From positions 1 through 64,000 of the forward strand of contig CAYJGF010000010.1 of NCBI GenBank assembly GCA_964369965.1: 64,000 bases of DNA, given 5' to 3'. A program made the position numbers and the translations under genes. The DNA comes from CAYJBH01 sp964369965 (GTDB lineage Bacteria; Bacillota; Clostridia; Oscillospirales; Ruminococcaceae). Shown one piece after another: positions 43,765-52,850 of this stretch. The notes below the pieces were generated by a model. That model was not told the origin of the DNA, searched no databases, and worked only from the letters and a program-made list of their open reading frames with translations. Position 1 is the stretch's first letter. The number at the start of each line of letters is the position of its first letter.

Positions 43765-44403
43765 ATGTATAATATAATGATTGTGGACGACCAGAGCAGT
43801 TCCCACGCACTCATGCAGTACGCTATAATGAGGAGTGAGGGGCGATACAACATTACCAAGGCTTTTTTTAATGCCGACAAGGTGTTTGATGAGTTACGGT
43901 ATGAGACGGTCGACCTCATTTTGATGGATATTCACACGCAGGGAAAAGAAACCGGCATAGCGGTCGCCGCCAAGGTGAAAAAGCATTACCCTAAAATAAA
44001 GATAATCATATTGACCTTCGTTTTGCAAAAAAAATATATTGAGGAGGCAAAACAGGCAGGCTGTGAGGGCTTTTGGTATAAGGACCATGCCGATTTGGAT
44101 CTTTTGCAGGTGATGGACTGTGTGATGGACGGCATGATATACTATCCAAAACAACAACCGACCATCAAGATAGGGGTGGCAAACATCTCCGATTTTACCC
44201 CGAAAGAGCTGGAGATACTTCAAGCAAAGGTTAACGGGCACTCTAATGAAGAGGTCTGCGACATGCTGAATATAAAGAGCAGGACGCTGGACACCCACCT
44301 TAGCAACATAAAAAACAAAACCGGCTACAACAACCTGTTGAAACTGGTGGCGGACGTCGCGACAAAAAAGTTTATAATTACGGGAGAGGAGGGCAATTTA
44401 TAA
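43765..44403 (+). CDS. NarL/FixJ-type response regulator
   Basis: 212 residues. Receiver with MIVDDQ, phospho-acceptor Asp in LILMDIHTQG, Thr in LTFV and Lys in FWYKDH. LuxR-type HTH at the C terminus: FTPKELEILQAKVNGHSNEEVCDMLNIKS followed by TLDTHLSNIKNKTGY. Cognate of the kinase at 42471. Candidate target: the operon that starts 101 bases downstream. Confidence 0.93.
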   Translation: MYNIMIVDDQSSSHALMQYAIMRSEGRYNITKAFFNADKVFDELRYETVDLILMDIHTQGKETGIAVAAKVKKHYPKIKIIILTFVLQKKYIEEAKQAGCEGFWYKDHADLDLLQVMDCVMDGMIYYPKQQPTIKIGVANISDFTPKELEILQAKVNGHSNEEVCDMLNIKSRTLDTHLSNIKNKTGYNNLLKLVADVATKKFIITGEEGNL

Positions 44404-44432
44404 AAAAATTCAAAATCAGCGGAAATACACGA

Positions 44433-44460
44433 TGTACAATTAATTTTATCCTGTTATACT
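44433..44460 (+). promoter_or_regulatory. Extended -10 promoter ahead of the surface-protein operon
   Basis: TGTACA (44433-44438), 16 bases, TATACT (44455-44460) with TG two bases upstream of it (TGTTATACT). A weak -35 fits an activator-dependent promoter. Confidence 0.5.
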
Positions 44461-44504
44461 GTCGATAAGGGTTGTAAGATTGCGCCCATGTAAGAGGCAG
44501 TGAG

Positions 44505-44888
44505 ATGAAAAAAATAGCGATTTATATTCAAAACAAATTATTATCGTCCGGCATTACACATGCAATAAAGGCAAGAACATCGCAAACTTCGGTCGAAATA
44601 ATACCGAGTATCGAGAGTTGCCTCTCGGTCTGTAGAAGTAGCGGTGCCAACGTTTTTCTTGCAGAGCTTAGAGACTATTATCCGCTCGCTTTGGATGATT
44701 GGTTGATAAGGGTGGAGGAGATTAAAAATGCCGTCCCGAAATGTAAAATTGTTTTGATTGTGGATGAGGAGAATTTCCCGAAGTCCGCAAAGGTCGCAAA
44801 TTCAGCCTTTAAAAACGATGAAATAGATATGTTTTTATACAGTTCTTCAGGGCTTAACTTCCTTGTGGATGTAATAACAAATATATAA
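44505..44888 (+). CDS. Atypical receiver-like protein
   Basis: 127 residues, length and strand/helix order of a stand-alone receiver: KKIAIYIQNKLLSSGITHAI, ANVFLAELRDYYP, CKIVLIVDEEN, NDEIDMFLYSSS. The acidic pair is replaced by Gln-Asn, the acceptor Asp position reads Glu (LAELRD), and the conserved Lys is missing, so phosphorylation is unlikely. It may act as a constitutive or ligand-read partner. It lies 19 bases before the zinc-ribbon protein and heads its operon. Confidence 0.6.
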   Translation: MKKIAIYIQNKLLSSGITHAIKARTSQTSVEIIPSIESCLSVCRSSGANVFLAELRDYYPLALDDWLIRVEEIKNAVPKCKIVLIVDEENFPKSAKVANSAFKNDEIDMFLYSSSGLNFLVDVITNI

Positions 44889-44907
44889 TTAATAACAGGA
44901 GGGCAGT

Positions 44908-47004
44908 ATGTCAAGATGTAACAGATGTGGTTTTGAAATGCCACCGACGGCAAAGTTTTGTGACAATTGCGGTGCGACAGCGACACCACCGGCAGGAGGG
45001 CCACCGTCGGGTGGTCAGCAGTGGGGGCAACCGCCTGTAGGAGGACCACCTGTCGGTCAGCCGCCGTCAGGTGGGCAACAATGGGGGCAACCTCCGGCAG
45101 GAGGGTCGCCTGTAGGTGGGCAACAGTGGGGGCAACCGTCAGGGCAGCCTCCTGTAGGTCAACCACCGTCGGGTAGTCAGCAGTGGGGGCAACCGCCTGT
45201 AGGGGGTCCACCTGTCGGTCAGCCGCCGTCAGGTGGGCAGTGGGGTCAACCACCGGTAGGTCAGCCTCCGGTAGGTCAGCCTCCGGTAAACCAACAACAG
45301 TGGCAAAATCAACAGCCTAACAACCAACCGATAGGTCAACAGCAAAACGCCCAACCGATAGGTCAACAGCCAATTGGTCAACCATATGCGCGACAAGGTG
45401 GTGTTGCGGTTGCGAAAAAAAACAATAAAGCACCGATAATTATTACAGTAGCCCTTATTGGGGTTGCCATGATTGTCGGCGGTATACTGCTTGCTGTGAA
45501 TCTATTCTTCGGCTCGTCGTCCGATGAGCCCAATATCGGCGTTTGGACGGCGGACGAGATCACCATGATGGGCATGACCATGAACCCCACCGATCTCTAC
45601 CCCGACGGTATCACTTTGGAGCTTAAATCGGGTGGCAACTGCACCCTTTCGTTCGACGGTGACGATTATAACAGTGACTACGAGATTGAGGGCGGTGTAT
45701 TCAAGCTGATCGATGGCGGTGACGAGTTCCCCGGCACGATAGAGGGGGATGTTATCACCATCGTGAACCTGCTTGACATGGGTATGGATATCCGATTTGT
45801 CAAGGAGGGCGGAGTCTCGGTAGGTGGTGCAACCGACGGTGAGGATGCCGCGGGCACTGCCGAAATAGACGAAAATGATCTGACCGGCAGATACATACTC
45901 TCCAGCATGACCACAGCCGGCGTAGTCATGAACTATGATGCTATACAACAATCAGAAATAGAGATGACGCTGGAAATTGACGGCGAGGAGGGTAATCTAG
46001 TCGCCTACGGCAGCTCTATGTCGGTCGAGCTTGACACCTCGGCAAAAACCATGCTCTTGCAGGGCGTTGTTATGGACTATGTGATAGATGGTGAGAATAT
46101 CGTCGCAACGGGTGAAAACGAGGGGTATGAAATGACCTTTGTGTTCACAAACGAAAATAGTTCCATGTGGGACGATGCCTCGGGAGAAGATATAAACGCA
46201 ACGGGATTTGTGGCACCCGGCTACGGCGCAGAACAGACAATGCCGGTGGAAACACTTTCGAACCCCTCTGTTTGGTACGGTATTGTCACCATAAGCGACT
46301 ATGTCGGCAGTGATGACATATCGGGCGAGTATGAGGCATGGGGCTATATCGGCTCCGATGAGATAGGCGACTTTTTTGAGCTGTATCTAAACGCATATGT
46401 GGACAGTGAGGATCACATTGACTTTATGTCCTTTAATATTGAACTGCATGACTATTCTTTCTTCCCGATAGTGGATGAACACGCGTGGCTTTATGGCGGT
46501 GCAACCCTTAAAGAGGAGGATAACACGTGGTTTAACCCTAATGTAACAAACGGCACACTCACCGGAACCTACAACTATGACTACGATGGCGAGGCATTCA
46601 CTATAGATTTCAATATAGCGATGGTGGTGGACGACACCGCAACGTCCGGCACAGAGGGTGACACCGGCAGTGATGCCCCGTCACCGGAGCCGGAGCCGGA
46701 AGCTGAGCCGGAGCCGGCACCGGCAGCACAGGCGAGCTTCACCATGGACGAGTTGAGGGATGTATATTTAGCATTTCAGGATTTGGGCATCGATGAAAAA
46801 TTCGCCCTGACCGACGAGGAGGTTATCGACACATATTTCGGCGGTATTGCCGGCAACATAACAAACGATAACGAATATGTTATTGCATATCAGTGGCTTT
46901 CCATCGAGTCGGAGACCTCCCTTTTAAACATCACCTTTGATAAGAATGAGGACGGCACCCGCACCTATAAATCCATGTCAATCAACAACATCGACTACGA
47001 ATAG
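44908..47004 (+). CDS. Zinc-ribbon membrane protein with Pro/Gly/Gln repeats and extracellular domains
   Basis: 698 residues. N-terminal zinc ribbon CNRCGFEMPPTAKFCDNCG, then about 110 residues of low-complexity repeats built on GQPPVGG and GGQQWGQ, one TM helix (about 174-200), and an outside part. The outside part has two lipocalin-like beta segments (about 210-300 and 320-430), a further beta domain (about 440-580), an acidic Pro-Glu linker (EPEPEAEPEPAPA) and a last 90-residue unit. The repeats may extend across or tether under the membrane. SD AGGAGGG. Starts a run of six genes with gaps of 26 bases or less. Confidence 0.8.
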   Translation: MSRCNRCGFEMPPTAKFCDNCGATATPPAGGPPSGGQQWGQPPVGGPPVGQPPSGGQQWGQPPAGGSPVGGQQWGQPSGQPPVGQPPSGSQQWGQPPVGGPPVGQPPSGGQWGQPPVGQPPVGQPPVNQQQWQNQQPNNQPIGQQQNAQPIGQQPIGQPYARQGGVAVAKKNNKAPIIITVALIGVAMIVGGILLAVNLFFGSSSDEPNIGVWTADEITMMGMTMNPTDLYPDGITLELKSGGNCTLSFDGDDYNSDYEIEGGVFKLIDGGDEFPGTIEGDVITIVNLLDMGMDIRFVKEGGVSVGGATDGEDAAGTAEIDENDLTGRYILSSMTTAGVVMNYDAIQQSEIEMTLEIDGEEGNLVAYGSSMSVELDTSAKTMLLQGVVMDYVIDGENIVATGENEGYEMTFVFTNENSSMWDDASGEDINATGFVAPGYGAEQTMPVETLSNPSVWYGIVTISDYVGSDDISGEYEAWGYIGSDEIGDFFELYLNAYVDSEDHIDFMSFNIELHDYSFFPIVDEHAWLYGGATLKEEDNTWFNPNVTNGTLTGTYNYDYDGEAFTIDFNIAMVVDDTATSGTEGDTGSDAPSPEPEPEAEPEPAPAAQASFTMDELRDVYLAFQDLGIDEKFALTDEEVIDTYFGGIAGNITNDNEYVIAYQWLSIESETSLLNITFDKNEDGTRTYKSMSINNIDYE

Positions 47005-47028
47005 TATAATTAAAAGGAGGTTTTTGCA

Positions 47029-47517
47029 ATGGTAGTTAGCTACAACGCACTGCCGAGCTCGCTTGACGAGTTTAACAATCTGGTGATGGAGGGTTTGTCC
47101 GCGCCGGAAAAAACCTGTGCGCTGTTTATCTGCGCCGTAAATATGCTGGGTCAAGATTTAGAGGAGGGGTTAAAGGCAATAGACCTGCTCAAGGGTCCTG
47201 CGCCCCTTTCAAATTTTGAAAAATCTTGGTTTAAGGACAGGATAAGCGATAAAAAATATCTTGCAAATGCATATCTTGGCGGTGCCACACCGGAGAATAG
47301 CTACACCCCGACAATCCCCTACACCCTAACCTTTATGCCGGACCCTCGTCCGCAGGATTGCGAGCCGGGATATATGAGATTGCAGATAAAAACCCCCGCC
47401 TTTGACAGCCCACGGCATATAAAATTGCGCCAAAAGGGCGAGAATTGGTACATATGGGACGCGAACAGCATAATGCTCGGTGTTAAAACTCCGGCAAAAG
47501 ATGATCCTTGGGCATGA
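47029..47517 (+). CDS. Conserved clostridial protein, DUF6935-like
   Basis: 162 residues, cytosolic by appearance. The string ALFICAVNMLGQDLEEGLKAI, LLKGPAPLS, FLKDR-like KDRISDKKYL and the phrase GGATPENSYTP recall, from memory, the family named DUF6935; I cannot confirm by search. Function unknown. Strong SD AAAGGAGG. Its stop overlaps the next gene by 4 bases (ATGA). Confidence 0.65.
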   Translation: MVVSYNALPSSLDEFNNLVMEGLSAPEKTCALFICAVNMLGQDLEEGLKAIDLLKGPAPLSNFEKSWFKDRISDKKYLANAYLGGATPENSYTPTIPYTLTFMPDPRPQDCEPGYMRLQIKTPAFDSPRHIKLRQKGENWYIWDANSIMLGVKTPAKDDPWA

Positions 47518-48038
47518 AAATAAGCGTCAAAAAAATGATAATTATTATTGTATTGGCACTATTGGTCGGGCTGGCGGTGTTCGTCGTGGTGACCTACCGC
47601 CAGATCGACGAGATTATGAGTGAGGGGATGAGTGAGCCGGTGGACAGGGGTGATTATATCATAATGTCCTTTGAGCTTCGCGAGAGTAGCGGCAACGCCA
47701 TGTCGAGTGAGCCGGGGCAGTCGGAAACACTGCGCTTTAGCTATGAGACAATCTATATTGACACCGCCGAGACAAACGGATACAATAAGATTGACCTTGA
47801 TGAGGCGACGCGCAAAAATTTGGAGGCGGAACTTTTAGCGCTGATAGAAAAGCACAATCTGCACGAATGGGACGGCTATGACGAACATCTCGAGGTTATG
47901 GACGCGAGCCATAGCTTTTCCCTTCGTGTGGAATATGAAAACGAGGATAAGATTGTCGCGAGCGGCAGTTTTATGTTCCCCGACAACTACGGCGCGGTTT
48001 TTGTCGATGTAAAAGAGGTCTTTTTAAAATACGTTTAA
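47514..48038 (+). CDS. Single-TM extracellular protein, unknown
   Basis: 174 residues. One TM helix (MIIIIVLALLVGLAVFVVV) and an outside domain of about 145 residues with alternating strands and a helix around ATRKNLEAELLALIEKHNLH. The motif WDGYDEHLEVMDASHSFSLR followed by FPDNYG resembles small clostridial surface proteins of unknown role. I use ATG 47514; TTG 47508 is also in frame. Confidence 0.65.
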   Translation: MKISVKKMIIIIVLALLVGLAVFVVVTYRQIDEIMSEGMSEPVDRGDYIIMSFELRESSGNAMSSEPGQSETLRFSYETIYIDTAETNGYNKIDLDEATRKNLEAELLALIEKHNLHEWDGYDEHLEVMDASHSFSLRVEYENEDKIVASGSFMFPDNYGAVFVDVKEVFLKYV

Positions 48039-48047
48039 TGGTGATTT

Positions 48048-49349
48048 ATGAAAAAAATATCGGTGATTTTGCTCTCGCTCATTTTGTTTCTTGTCGGCTG
48101 TAGCGACGATACGCCAGGTGACGATGTCAACTCCTCCCTTAACGAGCTGTTAGATGAAATATCGCAGTTTGAGCAGGGGGTCGAGGGCGATGAGAACGAG
48201 GGTGAGAACGAGAGTGAGGATGCCGCTTTCAGTTATGAAAATGCCCTTATCGAGGCGGTAGGCGAGAGGTATCTCGAGGGCAGGGCGTTCATGAGGGCAC
48301 AGGATGAAGAGGTGTTCGGTGAGCTTTGCGCCGTCTTTCAGATAGGCACTGACACCGAGGATAAATTCACCACCGAGGAGTGGCTCGCTGTGTCGCAGAG
48401 TGGCGCAGTGTACAGCTACGATGTCGCGCTGGACGAGTGGGAGGTATTCGGTGTCGCGCCGGAGGTCGAGTCCACAGGCGTGTCGGTCATGGACTGCATC
48501 TACGCTTTGAATGAGGTCTACACCGACAGTTTTTCGGCGGAATATTATGACGCCGAGGACGAGGTCAAAAGGGGTGTGTATGAGAGGGAGGAGGATGCAA
48601 ACGGCTACAACCCACCTGCATTGCTACTGGGCATGAACGAGGCGACGCCGGACGGCTACGTCGAGGACCCTGCCACAGTCTCCTACATGCCGGTCTATAA
48701 CTTTAACAGCAAGGCGGATATCTATGAGCATTTCAGCCTTTATTTCACCGACCGATTTTTGGAGAGTATACAGCACAATGTCGACATGAACTTTTTGGAG
48801 TTTGACGGCGCGTTGTATCTCACAAGGGGTGGTATGGGCTACGGCATGTCAAGTTTAAACTTTGATAATATAGATGTGTCTGCCATGCAGGATAACACTC
48901 TCATAGTGGATGAACTTCTCTTTGGTGAGCCGAACGGGAAGATAGAGTTAACATTCATCGAGGAGGACGGCGGTCTAAAGATAGACGATCGAAACTATAT
49001 ATTGATGTTTGATCTGTACAACGTCAATAACGATTGGATGCTGATAGAAGTGCCGGATTTCAGCGCATATACAACAGGTAATGAAATGCCGACAGCCTCT
49101 AATCAGTTTGAAGAGGTCGAAACGCTCGGCGGATACAGCGTCACCTTTGACGGCGAGTATTTTGAGTATCTGCCGGGGTATATAGACCTGCTAAAGCGGT
49201 GTGGATTTGTGATTACTATGGACGGGCACGAGGGTTTTTACAGCGCGGAATATTATCTCGGCGATCAGACCATAACGGTGAATGCATATGGTCACAACGA
49301 GGACAACGGTGTCACGGTGGAGGTCAATGTCATCGGGGCGGTGGGCTAA
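48048..49349 (+). CDS. Lipoprotein, unknown
   Basis: 433 residues. Signal peptide with lipobox LVGC at residues 15-18 (VILLSLILFLVGCSDD). Acidic linker follows (GDENEGENESEDAA). The rest is beta-rich with many Tyr, Asp and Glu; the last 80 residues (EEVETLGGYSVTFDGEYFEYL) may be a separate domain. No enzyme motif seen. Ends one base before the next lipoprotein gene. Confidence 0.75.
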   Translation: MKKISVILLSLILFLVGCSDDTPGDDVNSSLNELLDEISQFEQGVEGDENEGENESEDAAFSYENALIEAVGERYLEGRAFMRAQDEEVFGELCAVFQIGTDTEDKFTTEEWLAVSQSGAVYSYDVALDEWEVFGVAPEVESTGVSVMDCIYALNEVYTDSFSAEYYDAEDEVKRGVYEREEDANGYNPPALLLGMNEATPDGYVEDPATVSYMPVYNFNSKADIYEHFSLYFTDRFLESIQHNVDMNFLEFDGALYLTRGGMGYGMSSLNFDNIDVSAMQDNTLIVDELLFGEPNGKIELTFIEEDGGLKIDDRNYILMFDLYNVNNDWMLIEVPDFSAYTTGNEMPTASNQFEEVETLGGYSVTFDGEYFEYLPGYIDLLKRCGFVITMDGHEGFYSAEYYLGDQTITVNAYGHNEDNGVTVEVNVIGAVG

Positions 49350-49350
49350 T

Positions 49351-51168
49351 ATGATAAAGATTCTTACAATTTTGTTAGTCCTTTCGATACTAACTTCCTG
49401 TGCCGCTGATGAAAACGACCTCGGCGATGCGCTTGGTAGCGCACTGCAAAATATCGAACCGTCACAGACAGACAGCTTTGAGGACGCCTCGAACTCGATT
49501 GAGAACGAGTTCGAGCAGGTTCAGGACGCCTACGGCTTTGAAAATCCTAACAATATTGATTATGGGGCATATAACTCCGTTGTGCGCTCCTATCGCAAGG
49601 CACTTTCCTCGTCGTATGGTGAGCCGACCGACGAATATTTGGGCTACTTTTATGCCAACCTCGTGGATTTTAACGAGGATGATGTGTATGAGCTTGTTAT
49701 AGCGCGCGTGCACGACAGTGATGTCGAGGGGGGCGACGACGCCCATTTTGACCCGTCAAGCAAGCATTTTATGGGTGAATTGTACGATGCCGTGCACATC
49801 TTTTATCTTGACGATGACGGCGCTGTCGGATATGCCGGTGACTTTTCTCTCTCCTACTACGGTGAGGAGGGGATGCAGTTTATGATAGAATATATCGAGG
49901 TGGACGGCGTTAATCACCTTGCCTACGGCGGTGACATGCTCGACCTTGGGATATCCTCCTTTGATTATGTGGACGCAAAGGTCATTCACTCTTTTAACGG
50001 CGAGTATTTTGAGGTGCAGCAGACCTTTGCGGCACTCTATGACTATCAAAACGCAGGGTACGATCCGGTGGAATATCGGCAGAACATGGAGACGATAACT
50101 GAGGAGGAGTATACCGCCGAGTACGGCGAAAAATGGTTTAAAAACCCGACCTCTCACATCATTGCGGCGATTGGGTATGCGTCGGACGGTGAGCAGGTGA
50201 CCGAAAATACGATAGCCTATTTAGATGTCTTTGAAAAAAATAATACGAATGGTGATATTTTTTCATATCAAGACGGCAATTTCTTGCTCATTGAAGGAGC
50301 GTATGTAGGTGACAAAGAAATGTTGTTGACAGAGTTTTTAAAGACGGTGACAGCCGCCGACTATGAGACGATGGGCGAGTTTGCCGATGAGCAGGTGGTG
50401 GAGTATTACCGCAGTGTGAGAGAGGGCGGTCAATACTACCCCGGTTTGATTATTGAAGATATTACCATACTGCACTCAGGGGAGTACGCCACCGAGAATA
50501 TAACGCTCATGCAGGCAATCCTTGAAAGCGAAAAGCTCGGCGAAATGTACCGCGAGGACAGTCTTGATAATACCTATATTATAAAGACGGATGCAAAAGA
50601 GATTATCGACATGGATGTTGTGCAGTACGCGGGTCAGTATGGGCTGAACGTCACGCAGTACTATATAGTAGAAACCGGCGACAACCCGAGGATTACGGCT
50701 GTGTACGACAGTAATAGCTTATGGGGCGAGAGCGAGGCTTTTGACGTTGCGTACATAACGGACTACGAACAAATTTTTGATGCCTACGGTTATGAATATC
50801 CTATCGACATAATGAGCAGATATTTCACCGAGGACGAGTTGTACAACATGGAGCACTACATCACCGACGACGCCAAAGAGGTGTATTTTATCCGCAACCT
50901 TTCGGGTGGCACAATCAAGGTTTACGAGAACTCTATCGACGACAGTGAGATGTACGTAAGGGGTGATTTGCTGTATGAGACGAGCGGAAATGTTCTCTAT
51001 CTCGGGGTTCGCTCCGACATCGTCTCCTACGGAGTGACTCACAGCGATGTGCAGATAGTGGCAGAACCGTTCGAGGGGTATGAGACGGTGTACTATCCCT
51101 CGACACAGGCACTCTATCCGAGCAATAACCTCGCAGGTTATGCAAAAAAAATGATGCCGATTAGTTGA
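49351..51168 (+). CDS. Lipoprotein, paralogous family member A
   Basis: 605 residues from ATG 49351. Lipobox LTSC (TILLVLSILTSCAADEN). The N-terminal part shares with the next gene the sequence pattern NIDYGAYNSVVRSYRKAL and YFYANLVDFNEDDVYELVIARV, a pattern of calcium-binding-like or VCBS-type surface proteins. The middle part has a repeat of the unit seen in short form in the next gene (EFLKTVTAADYETMGEFADEQ). Function unknown, cell-surface display inferred. Confidence 0.75.
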   Translation: MIKILTILLVLSILTSCAADENDLGDALGSALQNIEPSQTDSFEDASNSIENEFEQVQDAYGFENPNNIDYGAYNSVVRSYRKALSSSYGEPTDEYLGYFYANLVDFNEDDVYELVIARVHDSDVEGGDDAHFDPSSKHFMGELYDAVHIFYLDDDGAVGYAGDFSLSYYGEEGMQFMIEYIEVDGVNHLAYGGDMLDLGISSFDYVDAKVIHSFNGEYFEVQQTFAALYDYQNAGYDPVEYRQNMETITEEEYTAEYGEKWFKNPTSHIIAAIGYASDGEQVTENTIAYLDVFEKNNTNGDIFSYQDGNFLLIEGAYVGDKEMLLTEFLKTVTAADYETMGEFADEQVVEYYRSVREGGQYYPGLIIEDITILHSGEYATENITLMQAILESEKLGEMYREDSLDNTYIIKTDAKEIIDMDVVQYAGQYGLNVTQYYIVETGDNPRITAVYDSNSLWGESEAFDVAYITDYEQIFDAYGYEYPIDIMSRYFTEDELYNMEHYITDDAKEVYFIRNLSGGTIKVYENSIDDSEMYVRGDLLYETSGNVLYLGVRSDIVSYGVTHSDVQIVAEPFEGYETVYYPSTQALYPSNNLAGYAKKMMPIS

Positions 51169-51194
51169 AAATTTAACAGATATAAAGGTGCTAT

Positions 51195-52559
51195 ATGAAA
51201 AGAATACTCGTTTTGTTGTTATCGCTTTGCATGTTGATATTGATATCCTGCTCGCAAGATGAGGAGGGTAACCTTGGTGATGCCCTGTCGCCACTGCTGG
51301 AACTTGAGACGATACAGGAGGAGAGCGTCCCCGAAAGCTCGCAGGAGATGCAGCAGGAGCCGACCGAGGATGTCGACAGTGAGGCACCACCGCAGGACAG
51401 CTCACAGGGTGTCGAACAGGCTGAATTTGATCCCGACAATGTTGACTATTCACCCTACTCCGCATTGATCAAAGCCTACAATCTGGATTACAATATAACT
51501 TCGTTGGGTGCAGATGAATATGAGATAACCGGCATGACGCTCACCCCCATCAACCCCGACACACCGGACGAGGGCTATGTCGATGCGAGCGGTTTTTGTT
51601 ATGCAAATCTTGTCGACCTTGACAAGAATGGTGTTTTGGAGCTTGTTTTGGTCGCTTTCGACTCGCAGGAGTTAGGGTATGATGAAAACTATAATTACGG
51701 CGACAAGGTCTATGTCAGTGAGCTGGAATACGACAGAATTATAAAGGTCTATACCATAAATGCGCAGGGTTTGAGCTACATCGGTGGACTTCAGATGGCG
51801 AGCGTGATGATGCCGACCTCCTATAACTACAGCGTAGAATATATCGAGGCTGAGGACGCGACCTACCTGATGTATCGCAGGAGCGATGATGAGGTGTACT
51901 ATTGCGGTTTTACCGACGGTTTTTTCTGGATGAACAACTACCCCGATGAGGGGGTAGCCGGCGATAGGGTGGTTCACCCTATCCAGTTTTTAGACGATGT
52001 ATATCTGCAACAGCTCGAGGATATAAATGCCGCCACCTTTGATTTTTTAGAGGGTTATCCTGTTGAAGATTTCGACTCGCCAAGCGGAGCGTATAACGAC
52101 GGTCAATTCTATTATGTTGAGTATGCGATGCAGGATTTTTATCCACCGAACTATGCGGTTATAGAATACTATCGGGCGCTGACCATGCGTGATTATGACA
52201 CTCTGTCTCAATTAATGGTTGACACCGAGGCGGTGGAGGATATAAAGATGCGACATAGTTCCGACACGCACACCTATGTCCCGGGCTATATTATTTCAGA
52301 CCTTATGCCGATGGGCAATTCAAGTGCAAAAAAAGCCGATATGCAGGCCGACATCGACGCTATTGTTGCAGGGCTTGATAGCGAGAATGTCGTAGAGCTG
52401 TACGTCACTGTCAACGAGGTGTTAGACCCCGAGGTAGCCCGACTCGGGTTGCAGGTTGCCGGTGGGCTCTATGACACCTATTTCATCCTCTCGACCGACG
52501 ACCCCGATCGGTTGGAGTGGAAGATAGAGGGGATAGTTGAGGATAAGTTTTATTGGTAG
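51195..52559 (+). CDS. Lipoprotein, paralogous family member B
   Basis: 454 residues. Lipobox LISC (LLSLCMLILISCSQDEEG). Matches the preceding protein in the segments NLGDALSPLLE, NVDYSPYSALIKAYN, FCYANLVDLDKNGVLELVLV and YYRALTMRDYDTLSQLM, but lacks about 150 residues in the C-terminal half, so the pair arose by tandem duplication and divergence. Last gene of the 44.5-52.6 kb run. Confidence 0.75.
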   Translation: MKRILVLLLSLCMLILISCSQDEEGNLGDALSPLLELETIQEESVPESSQEMQQEPTEDVDSEAPPQDSSQGVEQAEFDPDNVDYSPYSALIKAYNLDYNITSLGADEYEITGMTLTPINPDTPDEGYVDASGFCYANLVDLDKNGVLELVLVAFDSQELGYDENYNYGDKVYVSELEYDRIIKVYTINAQGLSYIGGLQMASVMMPTSYNYSVEYIEAEDATYLMYRRSDDEVYYCGFTDGFFWMNNYPDEGVAGDRVVHPIQFLDDVYLQQLEDINAATFDFLEGYPVEDFDSPSGAYNDGQFYYVEYAMQDFYPPNYAVIEYYRALTMRDYDTLSQLMVDTEAVEDIKMRHSSDTHTYVPGYIISDLMPMGNSSAKKADMQADIDAIVAGLDSENVVELYVTVNEVLDPEVARLGLQVAGGLYDTYFILSTDDPDRLEWKIEGIVEDKFYW

Positions 52560-52602
52560 AGACGGTCCTCTACCATCTCATGTCTGCGAAAACATCACCG
52601 CT

Positions 52603-52682
52603 GATTGTGGGTGTGGCGCCCCGAATGATGTGGGGGCGCGTGTTTGAAAGCCTTCAAACTCACCGAAAGGGATAAGAGCCCG
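52603..52682. repeat. Second copy (left half) of the 28.7-kb hairpin element
   Basis: 80 bp nearly identical to 28698-28778, differing at a few bases and one G in the G-run. The right half with the complementary arm is missing, replaced by a short GGGAGGGCTCCC segment. It lies directly after the lipoprotein operon. Confidence 0.75.
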
Positions 52683-52817
52683 GGGGGACGCCTTGGGTTT
52701 TTAGGTGAGGTGGGAGGGCTCCCTACAATGTTACCGCAATATGGATTTAACCGTAGTACCTTTTTGGTTTGTACATTGTTCCCAAAAAAGGGGGCTGTCG
52801 CACTAACCCCTTCACAA

Positions 52818-52850
52818 AAAACGAGCAGCCCCAAAAGGGTAGCTCGTTTT
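52818..52850. terminator. Hairpin at the end of the transposase relic
   Basis: AAAACGAGC (52818-52826) and GCTCGTTTT (52842-52850) with inner GCCC/GGGT pairs. A T-run is present on the outer right arm; likely the terminal hairpin of the old insertion sequence. Confidence 0.55.

Noticed and set aside
45000..45380. Repeated CAGCCGCCG/GGTGGTCAG motifs resembling a CRISPR or VNTR array
   Set aside because: They are in-frame codons for GQPPVGG repeats within the zinc-ribbon protein; units vary and there are no unique spacers.
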